Shown here: positions 34,468 through 41,374 of the stretch, piece after piece
Position numbering within the stretch: the stretch's first letter is position 1
Layout of the letters: each line of letters starts with the position of its first letter
Assembly: GCA_016932095.1 (NCBI GenBank)
Contig: JAFGDN010000021.1
Location: forward strand, 1-49,534
Reading direction: 5' to 3'
Origin: Sedimentisphaerales bacterium
GTDB taxonomy: Bacteria; Planctomycetota; Phycisphaerae; Sedimentisphaerales; Anaerobacaceae
Length of the DNA: 49,534 nt
Program-made: the position numbers and the translations under genes
Notes under the pieces: model-generated
Told to the model about the DNA's origin: nothing
Databases searched by the model: none
What the model saw: only the letters and a program-made list of their open reading frames with translations

Positions 34468-35079
34468 TCAAGCCATTTTCTTCAGGCCCTCTAAGCAAAT
34501 CTGCGACCAGGTTTCCATTGTTTCCCTAACCGCCTGCAATTCAGGAATACTCATAAAGCCCATCTGCGTTATCATCGGCTCTTTTTTACTGACATTCGGC
34601 GTATCAAGATTCCAAAGGTGAACAATCCCCAAATGCACCTGCCCGACCTCGTTTGAATCGTCGTTGAGCAAAGCAACAATTTTATCCTTATAAGGCGTTT
34701 CCACCGAAACCTCTTCAGCCACCTCCCGCTGCACGGCCTCAAGATATGTCTTATAAGGATTCGCAGTAAACAGCGTCCAATCAACGGGATTTATATGGCC
34801 TCCGATGCCGATGGAGCGCTTTGCGACAAGCCGGGTTTCGCCCGCTTTTTTGCCGCGAACGTAGCTCAAGATTTTGCCCCCGCAGGTCATAATCACGTAT
34901 GGAATAAGCTGCTTGAATGACGGGTCTTTTTCTGCCTGCGGCCGGGGAATAAACCGCGGGACGCCCTGCACAAAAAGTTTATCAATATAACGCTCAACGT
35001 CTAACGCAAGGCCGTTAAACGCACCCGTTTCCTCAAAAACCTTCCGTTGGACTACCAGAACCTGTTCTTCCTGCGGCAT
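34468..35079 (-). CDS. Nudix-family phosphohydrolase-like protein
   Basis: A 203-residue protein. GIGGHINP followed by YLEAVQREVAEEVSVE (residues ~92-130) is a Nudix box (REVxEE) with an insert between the GG and the glutamates, and a C-terminal GFMSIPEL segment follows. It is a variant of a family seen in Planctomycetes; the substrate is unknown. The ATG has AGGAA upstream. It lies 53 bases after the FabZ-like gene on the same strand. Confidence 0.7.
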   Translation of the reverse strand: MPQEEQVLVVQRKVFEETGAFNGLALDVERYIDKLFVQGVPRFIPRPQAEKDPSFKQLIPYVIMTCGGKILSYVRGKKAGETRLVAKRSIGIGGHINPVDWTLFTANPYKTYLEAVQREVAEEVSVETPYKDKIVALLNDDSNEVGQVHLGIVHLWNLDTPNVSKKEPMITQMGFMSIPELQAVRETMETWSQICLEGLKKMA

Positions 35080-35099
35080 AAGGATTTCCTGTTTTTTTT

Positions 35100-35131
35100 A
35101 CGAGAGACGAGCCACGATAAACGAGCGACGA
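35100..35131. repeat. Degenerate ACGAG-type repeat, copy 1
   Basis: Three or four imperfect ~10-base units of the form CGAGAGACGAGCCACGA; related stretches occur at 39861-39893 and 40271-40323. Confidence 0.5.
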
Positions 35132-35132
35132 A

Positions 35133-35612
35133 TTAAATGCCCATTCCCGATACCTCGGTTTCGAAGACCATTTTGTCGCCGACAAGACCCTGGATATAGG
35201 CGTCGTATTTTCTGCCGGGGCGGTACTTTGTGATTTTGCCCAAAAGCAAAAGTCGCTGGCCCGGTTCAACGGTCGAGCGAAACTTTGCGGAATCAATACC
35301 GGCAAAGCCGATGAAACCCTGCAAACCAATAATCTGCTTGACGAAAAAACTAAGCAGTTGGGCCGCCGACTCGACCATAATCACCCCCGGCATCAGCGGC
35401 CTGCCCGGAATGTGCCCGCGAATCCAGAACTCCTTGTCGGTCACGTCCTTGTAGCCGAGAACAAGCATATTTTCCTTGTCATACCACAAAACGCCGTCTA
35501 ATTGCTGCATCTCGTATTGCTGGGGATTGACCTTACCGATGGCGTCCTTATCGAAGACGGGTTTGGCCGACAGGTCTATTCTTGACAAATCGAACAATAA
35601 CGGCGGCGGCAT
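35133..35612 (-). CDS. FabZ/FabA-like 3-hydroxyacyl-ACP dehydratase
   Basis: A 159-residue hotdog-fold protein. Active-site block RGHIPGRPLMPGVIMVESAA with His67 and Glu81, as in FabZ (GHFPxxPxxPGVLxxExxxQ). It dehydrates 3-hydroxyacyl-ACP in fatty acid or lipid synthesis. The start at 35612 (MPPPLLFDLS) has GGAAAGG upstream. It is not in a fab cluster, so it may serve a specialised lipid pathway. Confidence 0.85.
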   Translation of the reverse strand: MPPPLLFDLSRIDLSAKPVFDKDAIGKVNPQQYEMQQLDGVLWYDKENMLVLGYKDVTDKEFWIRGHIPGRPLMPGVIMVESAAQLLSFFVKQIIGLQGFIGFAGIDSAKFRSTVEPGQRLLLLGKITKYRPGRKYDAYIQGLVGDKMVFETEVSGMGI

Positions 35613-35678
35613 ATCCTTTCCTTTGTGTTCGGGGAACCCAACCCGGACCGACTGGCAAGCAAACATCGGCCGTTTTGT

Positions 35679-35774
35679 AATTTTCTATTTCTTATTTTCT
35701 ATTTTCTATTTAACTGCGGAAACCGTCGCCAATTCTTTTTCAAATAGAAAATCGAAAATAGAAAATTGAAAATC
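35679..35774. repeat. Inverted TTTTCTATTT-type repeat
   Basis: Three tandem TTTTCTATTT units (35679-35711) face three complementary AAATAGAAAAT-type units (35741-35774) across 29 bases and could form a long AT-rich hairpin between the Hc1-like and FabZ-like genes. Confidence 0.6.
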
Positions 35775-35947
35775 TACTGAGTTGACCTTATTTCCAATAT
35801 CTTATTGCGGACTGTCTGGGCCGCCTGCTTGATACTCTGCATCTGCTTGCGAACACGCGTCCCTGCGGCCTTGTTTCCGCCCTCGGCCTTGCTAAGGTCT
35901 GCCTCTATTTCCGCTACCAGCGCCTTCAATGTTTCGTACTCTTGCAT
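35774..35947 (-). CDS. Histone H1-like (Hc1) DNA-associated protein
   Basis: A 57-residue helical protein (MQEYETLKALVAEIEADLSK) resembling the N-terminal part of chlamydial/planctomycete Hc1 proteins, with a basic second half. The start at 35947 has GGAGG six bases upstream; the longer frame to 35998 adds unrelated residues. It would bind and compact DNA. It is shorter than Hc1 with its Lys-rich tail. Confidence 0.7.
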   Translation of the reverse strand: MQEYETLKALVAEIEADLSKAEGGNKAAGTRVRKQMQSIKQAAQTVRNKILEIRSTQ

Positions 35948-36100
35948 GAGATTGCCTCCAGTCCCGTAAGGGATACTGCGTATTAGGCGGTTAATCATCC
36001 TTATTTTTAAGCCCGATTGACAGAAAATTAACTATACATCGGCGTCTTGTCAAAGAAAATATGCGTTTTTTTTCAAAAAAACGCACCCTCTATTTCTAAG

Positions 36101-36577
36101 CTATCGACCCAGTTTTTTGGTCAATTCCGCGATTCTCCTGCCCCATCGGCCGCAAAGTTTCTCAACCCGCTGGTCGGGCTTGCCTATCGACACCGGCCCG
36201 TAATGGTCGCCCTGTGGGTCGCCCTGTATGACCATTCCGCTGATTAGCATCGCCTGCAGTATGCTCAAAACCGTCGTCTCATTGCCCCCGCCGACGTTCG
36301 CCGAGCTGGTAAAGGCCGCCCCCACCTTGCCGTCTAATTGACCGTGCTTGACCACGGATTCGTCGATAAGCTGCTTTATCTGTGCCGCCATCGTCCCATA
36401 ATACGTCGGCGAACCCACTACTATCGCGTTGTAAGCCAGCAGGTCATCGACCTTGACCTTATCGACGCTTTTGCAGTCGGTCTCAAGACCGGCATCCCCC
36501 ATCGACTTGGCGACCATTTCCGCCATTTCTCTGGTATTGCCGCTTCGCGAATAATAAATCACTATCCCCTTGGCCAT
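36101..36577 (-). CDS. Flavodoxin / NAD(P)H:quinone oxidoreductase-like flavoprotein
   Basis: A 158-residue flavodoxin fold: FMN phosphate loop YYSRSGNTREMA (residues ~8-19), VGSPTYYGTMAAQIKQ (flavin ring contacts) and AAFTSSANVGGGNET. Related to WrbA/flavodoxin family proteins that carry one or two electrons. The start at 36577 has AAAGGA upstream. Confidence 0.85.
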   Translation of the reverse strand: MAKGIVIYYSRSGNTREMAEMVAKSMGDAGLETDCKSVDKVKVDDLLAYNAIVVGSPTYYGTMAAQIKQLIDESVVKHGQLDGKVGAAFTSSANVGGGNETTVLSILQAMLISGMVIQGDPQGDHYGPVSIGKPDQRVEKLCGRWGRRIAELTKKLGR

Positions 36578-36717
36578 TGTTATTCCTTTCAAGAATTATC
36601 GGACTTGCTTTCTGTTTTCTGCATTGTTTTCATAAAGTTCGTATTTTTCCTTTTTTCCCTTGACTTTTTGGCCACACTGGTCGTATATTATCATTAGAAG
36701 CTTTGTTTTGAAAGATT

Positions 36718-36770
36718 CCGCCTTGATGATAAGAGCCCATGGGGCTCTCCTGCTGAGGTAGTCAAGGCGG
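36718..36770 (-). ncRNA. Structured RNA candidate just downstream of the DUF3800 gene
   Basis: CCGCCTTGA (36718-36726) pairs perfectly with TCAAGGCGG (36762-36770). Inside it, AGAGCCC (36732-36738) pairs perfectly with GGGCTCT (36742-36748) around a three-base loop. On the minus strand the outer stem begins 8 bases after the DUF3800 stop. Comparative work has described several conserved RNA motifs linked to DUF3800 genes; I infer but cannot show that this is one. On the plus strand a T-run follows, so a terminator is the alternative. Confidence 0.5.
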
Positions 36771-36778
36771 TTAGCTTT

Positions 36779-37450
36779 TTAATAGTACAAAGTTTGTCCC
36801 GACTCAAAAATATCAAATTCACTTTTAATTCTGCTGTTAATTAAACCATAGCTTCTCATGTCCTGTATTTCCCACTTACGGTAAATCGCCCAATTGCAAT
36901 AATCCGCTACCTGCAAACCAAACCCCGATTTCGATGCGTGGTGTAAAACCCGATAGTGCTTTCCGATGGGCTTCATCACTTCCGATAACACAATTTTTAT
37001 CGCCTTTTCCACGGCTTTGCGCTTTTTCTTAACGGGTATTGCGTCTGTCGTTACTATAACAGCGGAATACTTGCTGAGGTTTTCAGGCGTGCAAAGATAT
37101 CGCAGTAAATATCCGAGCATCTTTGGATAAAACTTGTCAACCTCTCTAAATGACGGGTTTGTTTTTCTTTTATCCACTACAACGGTATCTATACGAATAT
37201 TTGGAAGATGGTCGGATATTATCTCGAATACTTTACCACGGACATTTTGCCTGTCTTCCGCGGCGTGAAAGTATTCCAGGTCAAGGTCTTCTTCTATTAA
37301 ATCATACTTCAATGAAGTAAATGCTTCATAAAATGTAAAAGGCCGTGTCATACTCACTGCCGTAATTGTAAATTTTTTCGTCCCGTTCGACGAAAAGTCG
37401 AAGTTCCCTCCTTCGTCTAAAAATATATAGAGGCAACTGTATGATGCCAT
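36779..37450 (-). CDS. DUF3800 domain protein
   Basis: A 223-residue protein with the family start YIFLDEGGNFDF (acidic residue after a beta strand) and end GLQVADYCNWAIYRKWE (Asp), the conserved acidic residues of an RNase H-like fold. Function is unknown; the family is frequent in phages and mobile regions. The start at 37450 has GGAG nine bases upstream. It follows the LolA-like gene by 16 bases on the same strand. A structured RNA candidate follows its stop. Confidence 0.82.
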   Translation of the reverse strand: MASYSCLYIFLDEGGNFDFSSNGTKKFTITAVSMTRPFTFYEAFTSLKYDLIEEDLDLEYFHAAEDRQNVRGKVFEIISDHLPNIRIDTVVVDKRKTNPSFREVDKFYPKMLGYLLRYLCTPENLSKYSAVIVTTDAIPVKKKRKAVEKAIKIVLSEVMKPIGKHYRVLHHASKSGFGLQVADYCNWAIYRKWEIQDMRSYGLINSRIKSEFDIFESGQTLYY

Positions 37451-37466
37451 TAAAAATATCTCCATA

Positions 37467-38246
37467 CTATTTTTTCAACGGTATTACCTCCGGCTTGCCA
37501 AAGCCGTTGGGAATCGTAAACTCGAATACCTTCTCATTAATCATTTCATTGACCTTCGGCTCAATAAACCTAATCTCATAAATATCGCCGTTGTTGTTAG
37601 TAGTCGCAACCTTCTCCGGCAGACCCGTTTTGGCCGTATCAATCCACACATCCACCGACGTATAATCGTCCTTGTATTGTGAATCGGGCTTTACCTTCAA
37701 AAACAAATGCACAAGCCCGTTCGATTCGCCGATGAGATTGACGTCGAACTGCTTTTTCAAATCTTCCGACCTGTCGAACCCGATTATGGGAAAAGTCCTT
37801 TTGACTAATTCAAAGGCGTCTATTGGCTCATTTGCTTCTGCCAACTGCCGCTTTTGCGCCTGCTTAATCTGGTAATCAATGTGCGTAAGCCAATGACCGT
37901 CGAAAATATAAATATCTCTGTTCTTCTGCATCGGCCCGTCGTCCTGCGTAAGCGCATCGAATTCGATTCGCAGTTTCGACCCCCCGTCGAAACGGGCATA
38001 GTATAAATTCCCCATTCGAAGGGTCTTCGATTCTAAAATCGGCTGACTGAATAGATACTCAATTTTGCACTGGTACGACTTCAGTCCCCCCGCCGCGTAT
38101 TGCAGGTTTGTCAGGATTTTACTGACCGGGTCGGTATTTACATCCTGCGACGGCAAAGCCAAAACCTCATCGGCCCGGCTATCACCCCCGCACCCCGTAA
38201 CGAAAAACATTACAACAACTAGTGCCTTTAATACTATATTGCCCAT
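37467..38246 (-). CDS. LolA-like lipoprotein
   Basis: A 259-residue exported lipoprotein: signal LKALVVVMFFVTGCGG with lipidation at Cys19, then a LolA-type incomplete beta barrel with YYARFDGGSKLRIEFD and IYIFDGHWLTHID strands and VDVWIDTAKTGLPEKV near residue 200. This is the outer-membrane lipoprotein-sorting-like family common in Planctomycetes. The carrier role is inferred from family only. GGAAGG precedes the ATG. Confidence 0.8.
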   Translation of the reverse strand: MGNIVLKALVVVMFFVTGCGGDSRADEVLALPSQDVNTDPVSKILTNLQYAAGGLKSYQCKIEYLFSQPILESKTLRMGNLYYARFDGGSKLRIEFDALTQDDGPMQKNRDIYIFDGHWLTHIDYQIKQAQKRQLAEANEPIDAFELVKRTFPIIGFDRSEDLKKQFDVNLIGESNGLVHLFLKVKPDSQYKDDYTSVDVWIDTAKTGLPEKVATTNNNGDIYEIRFIEPKVNEMINEKVFEFTIPNGFGKPEVIPLKK

Positions 38247-38300
38247 TATGCCTTCCGAAATCAGCTTTTAGTTACGATAATTTTGAGCATTATGGCGTTT

Positions 38301-38323
38301 TTTTCAATAACAAAATCAGCGTA
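38301..38323 (+). repeat. 23-base direct repeat, copy 1
   Basis: TTTTCAATAACAAAATCAGC followed by GTA; identical to 39301-39323, exactly 1000 bases away. This copy is non-coding; the other lies inside the HAD phosphatase gene. Confidence 0.85.
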
Positions 38324-38354
38324 ATGAAATACTCGGGTTTGTCCCTGATTGCAA

Positions 38355-38771
38355 TTACTCCTTTAGTTTATCGCGGCTCTTCTCTCCGCATATCAGGCAG
38401 AAATCCCGGTGCACGCAAATCGTGCCTCCGCACTTCCTGCATCTCCATCTTGCCTTCTCGTTCCGGACAAACCGTCTTATCCCGTATCTCCTTATATTCT
38501 CCAGATTGCCGATTACACTCATTCCGTATTTGGTCCGGTATCTTTTGTCTAAATCTCCAAGCCGCCTGCACGGGTATTTATCGCATTTATCCGAACAGAA
38601 CTTCCATTTATGTCTCTTTAATTCGCTGCAGTTTTTTATTATACAGCCGTAGCGGGTTACAGGATTATTTTTGTTAATATCCCTGCACCCGGGGCATCTG
38701 TTTTTTCCCCTGAGATGACCCAGGCATACCCCGCAATTTATCCCGCACGACGCAATTAACCTTGAATTCAT
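38355..38771 (-). CDS. DUF3795 cysteine-rich protein
   Basis: A 138-residue protein with many Cys: SCGINCGVCLGHLRGKNRCP at the start is the DUF3795 signature, then CIIKNC, CSDKCDKYPC and a C-terminal zinc-ribbon pair CRKCGGTIC...CLICG. Metal binding is likely; the function is unknown. AAGGTG lies upstream of the ATG. Confidence 0.8.
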   Translation of the reverse strand: MNSRLIASCGINCGVCLGHLRGKNRCPGCRDINKNNPVTRYGCIIKNCSELKRHKWKFCSDKCDKYPCRRLGDLDKRYRTKYGMSVIGNLENIRRYGIRRFVRNEKARWRCRKCGGTICVHRDFCLICGEKSRDKLKE

Positions 38772-38804
38772 TTATTATTCACCTTTATAAATTCGGACTT
38801 GTCC

Positions 38805-39158
38805 CTAATTTACTAATTTCAAAAATACACCTGTAAGGAAAAATAAAAGGCAAATAACAGAAAAAATAAAATTTATTAAAATCAGCCAATCAGGAACTTG
38901 GTTCGCATTGTATTTTAGTGGCACAGACGAAAGATGTTTATTGACCTTTTCCTCAGAGTATCCTTCCGAAAGCATATTCTTCCGAACATTATCTCTCCAA
39001 TAGGACTCATCTCGCAGCGCACAATTAGAAATAACACCTATACTCCAAAATACTATTAAAGTGACAACTAAAGAAAAACTGAATAACAACCAATTTCCCC
39101 ATAGTAAAATGCAGGAAAATATACCAAGCAAAAAACCTATCCAAGATCGTTTTCTCAC
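38805..39158 (-). CDS. Small membrane protein of unknown function
   Basis: A 117-residue protein with two N-terminal helices (~7-45), a polar middle with a SHOCT-like stretch (LSEGYSEEKVNKHLSS) and one C-terminal helix (~92-113). GTG start at 39158; GGAG is 11 bases upstream. I do not recognise the family. It is AT-rich compared with its neighbours. Confidence 0.55.
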   Translation of the reverse strand: MRKRSWIGFLLGIFSCILLWGNWLLFSFSLVVTLIVFWSIGVISNCALRDESYWRDNVRKNMLSEGYSEEKVNKHLSSVPLKYNANQVPDWLILINFIFSVICLLFFLTGVFLKLVN

Positions 39159-39209
39159 CTTTAAAATATCTCCAGAAAAGGGTGAAATTTACGAGTTTTT
39201 TTATGATTC

Positions 39210-39857
39210 TTATGCGCCATTATTTTTCCTCTGCGGTCTCTGCGTTCTCTGCGGTGAGTTCGCCTGCTTGCTTTCAATAATCTCGATTATCTCTGGTATA
39301 TTTTCAATAACAAAATCAGCGTATTGTGCAAATTCCTCGGCCTTGCGGTGGTTTTTCAAAAGCACGCTGACCGCTCCCGCCGCCCTTGCGCAGAGCAAAT
39401 CGAAAAGATAATCGCCCACCACCATTGCCTCCGCCGGCTCGATACCAAATTGTTTGCACAGATACCCGACCCCAAAACCATCCGGCTTGACCGGACCTTC
39501 ATCCCTGCCCACCGCCGCGTCGAACTTAAAACCGTGCTTCGCCGCCACCGCCGAAGCGTTACTTACCTTATTCCGGGTCAATATCCCGACACGGATACCT
39601 CTTTTGCCAAGCTCTTCGAGCGTCTCTTTCGCCCCGGGATTCAAAGCCGATTCCGCAACCGCCCTTTCCTCGTGCCGCTCTAAGATTTTCTCTGCGGCCT
39701 TTCGCTGCTCAGCAGTCATCTTCTCCATCAATTCCAGTATCGGCCCCGCGTCCGGCGAAAAACCCATCTCCTCCCTAATCGCGTCAAAATCGAAAAAAGG
39801 CCGCGTTATAGTCCCGTCCAGGTCAAAGATTACAGCTTTGATTGCCATATTAAACAT
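39210..39857 (-). CDS. HAD-superfamily phosphatase (phosphoglycolate phosphatase-like)
   Basis: A 215-residue hydrolase: motif I VIFDLDGTIT (nucleophile and acid Asp), motif II GILTRNK, motif III Lys near VKPDGFG and motif IV MVVGDYLFD. The small cap fits sugar- or glycolate-phosphate substrates. The last 12 residues (RTQRPQRKNNGA) come from a CGCAGAG-type repeat and are probably not part of the fold. Start is 39857, or ATG at 39848. Confidence 0.87.
   Translation of the reverse strand: MFNMAIKAVIFDLDGTITRPFFDFDAIREEMGFSPDAGPILELMEKMTAEQRKAAEKILERHEERAVAESALNPGAKETLEELGKRGIRVGILTRNKVSNASAVAAKHGFKFDAAVGRDEGPVKPDGFGVGYLCKQFGIEPAEAMVVGDYLFDLLCARAAGAVSVLLKNHRKAEEFAQYADFVIENIPEIIEIIESKQANSPQRTQRPQRKNNGA
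39228..39258. repeat. CGCAGAG-type tandem repeat inside the HAD gene end
   Basis: Four imperfect units of CTCTGCGGT/CTCTGCGTT type. A short relative may lie at 1869-1912. Such repeats are widespread in intergenic DNA of many uncultured bacteria. Confidence 0.55.
39301..39323 (+). repeat. 23-base direct repeat, copy 2 (inside HAD gene)
   Basis: Identical to 38301-38323. Here, read on the minus strand, it encodes YADFVIEN of the phosphatase, so this is the original copy. Confidence 0.85.
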
Positions 39858-39860
39858 TTT

Positions 39861-39893
39861 GTCTCTCGTCGCTCGTGACTCGTGGCTCGTCCG
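39861..39893. repeat. Degenerate ACGAG-type repeat, copy 2
   Basis: On the minus strand, units of CGAGCCACGAGTCACGAG type right after the four-helix-bundle gene. Confidence 0.55.
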
Positions 39894-40250
39894 TTATTGA
39901 AGGGTAGTAATAAGATTCATGAGCATTCGGCTTTCGTGGTTTAAATCCTCTGACAATTCATCCAATTCTTGTTTTGTAATGTATTTCCTTCTATTTGCGA
40001 TTATTGACTGAGTGTCCAATTCTGCACAGGAACCCAGGGATATACGAAGAAACTGCCTGTACTCATTAGTATGGCCTCTCATAAATCCCTCGGCAATATT
40101 GGATGGAATCGATATGGAAGCCTTTCGCATTTGCAACGTCAGTCCATACAATTCTTCTTTCGGGAATTTAGCCGTCAAGGCGTATACCTTATCTACAATC
40201 TCAATGCCTTTTTGCCAAACCTTCAGGTCCTTATAATCCTTTACTTTCAT
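39894..40250 (-). CDS. Four-helix bundle protein (23S rRNA intervening-sequence family)
   Basis: A 118-residue helical protein with the family marks YKDLKVWQKGIEIVDKVY, QMRKASISIPSNIAEGF and RISLGSCAELDTQ. Members occur inside rRNA intervening sequences and as free-standing genes in many bacteria; the function is unknown. GGAGG is five bases before the ATG. Repeats of one family flank it on both sides. Confidence 0.9.
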   Translation of the reverse strand: MKVKDYKDLKVWQKGIEIVDKVYALTAKFPKEELYGLTLQMRKASISIPSNIAEGFMRGHTNEYRQFLRISLGSCAELDTQSIIANRRKYITKQELDELSEDLNHESRMLMNLITTLQ

Positions 40251-40270
40251 TTGAACCTCCTATGCAAGTT

Positions 40271-40323
40271 ACGGATTACAGGTTACGGTTTACGAGTCAC
40301 GAGACACGAGTCACGGGTCACGA
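40271..40323. repeat. Degenerate ACGAG/GTTACGG-type repeat, copy 3
   Basis: Imperfect tandem units (TTACGGATTACAGGTTACGG, then ACGAGTCACGAGACACGAG). It lies just upstream of the four-helix-bundle gene and touches the LysR stop (40318). Confidence 0.55.
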
Positions 40324-41199
40324 TTTCTTCCGAAGCAGCTCAATCAGGTATCGCGCATCCGCGCTCAGCAGCCGGTCTTTGCGAACGATAATCCCCGTCG
40401 GCCTGACAAATTTCTCGTCCTCGAACTCAATCGCCTTCAGCGTCCCGCCCTCAAGCTCCTGCAATACCGTCGGCTCAGGAAGAATACTCACCCCGGAATT
40501 TATCTCTACCGCTTTTTTCACCGTCTCGATGTTGTCGAATTCCATCACGGGTCTTACGGTAATATTGTAACGCTGAAAAATCCCGTCAATCAATTCCCTC
40601 GTCGGCGTGCCTTCCTCAAACCCGATGAAACGCTCGAACTGCAACTTGGGAATATCAATCTCCGACACCTTCGCCAGCGGATGTTTCGGGCTGCAAACCA
40701 GGACCAGCGCCTCGTCCTCGAACGGCAAAACTTCAAGTCGTTTGTCGAATCTCGGCGCCGCCACAAGACCGATGTCAAGCTCCCCGGACAAAACAAGCTC
40801 GTAAAGCTTCTCCGCCACGAAGTAATCCACGTGAACGTTCACGTTGCTCTTTTTGACCATGAATCTCTTGATATACTTAGGCAATGTGTGCATCCCGATG
40901 CTGTAAATCGCCCCGACGTTTATCCTGCTTTTGGTCGAGGCGTTCAGCTCGCTCAGCTCGCTGCGCAAATGCTCATACCTGTCAATAATATCCCTCGCCG
41001 CCTTATAAAATATCTCTCCCGCCGCCGTTACCTCCATCGGCCTTTTCCGACGGTTCAGAAGCTGGCACTTGTGCTCCAGCTCTAATTGGGCAAGCTGCTG
41101 AGATACCGCCGACTGGCTGACGACGTGCTTGTCCGCCGTCTTCGAAAAACTCCGAAAGTCAACCAAATCGCAGAATATTTTCAACGTATCTATGTGCAT
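40318..41199 (-). CDS. LysR-family transcriptional regulator
   Basis: A 293-residue regulator. N-terminal winged helix (TLKIFCDLVDFRSFSKTADK, AVSQQLAQLE) at residues 1-62 and a periplasmic-binding-like effector domain (~90-290). GGGAG precedes the ATG. It is transcribed away from the PEP/pyruvate-binding-domain gene, with a shared 175-base upstream region, so that gene is a candidate target. Confidence 0.92.
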   Translation of the reverse strand: MHIDTLKIFCDLVDFRSFSKTADKHVVSQSAVSQQLAQLELEHKCQLLNRRKRPMEVTAAGEIFYKAARDIIDRYEHLRSELSELNASTKSRINVGAIYSIGMHTLPKYIKRFMVKKSNVNVHVDYFVAEKLYELVLSGELDIGLVAAPRFDKRLEVLPFEDEALVLVCSPKHPLAKVSEIDIPKLQFERFIGFEEGTPTRELIDGIFQRYNITVRPVMEFDNIETVKKAVEINSGVSILPEPTVLQELEGGTLKAIEFEDEKFVRPTGIIVRKDRLLSADARYLIELLRKKS

Positions 41200-41374
41200 T
41201 ATAAAACTCCCTTATACTTCATATTACCCAGCGCACTCTTGCACTCTTGCCCCGTTCGGTTAGTATTATGAATATCGCAAACGGCTTTTAACCTGCCGAA
41301 TCGCTTAATAAGTTTTACTTATTTTAACGACTGCCTGCAAATAAGCAACCAGGGATTATTAAAGGAATTGACTT

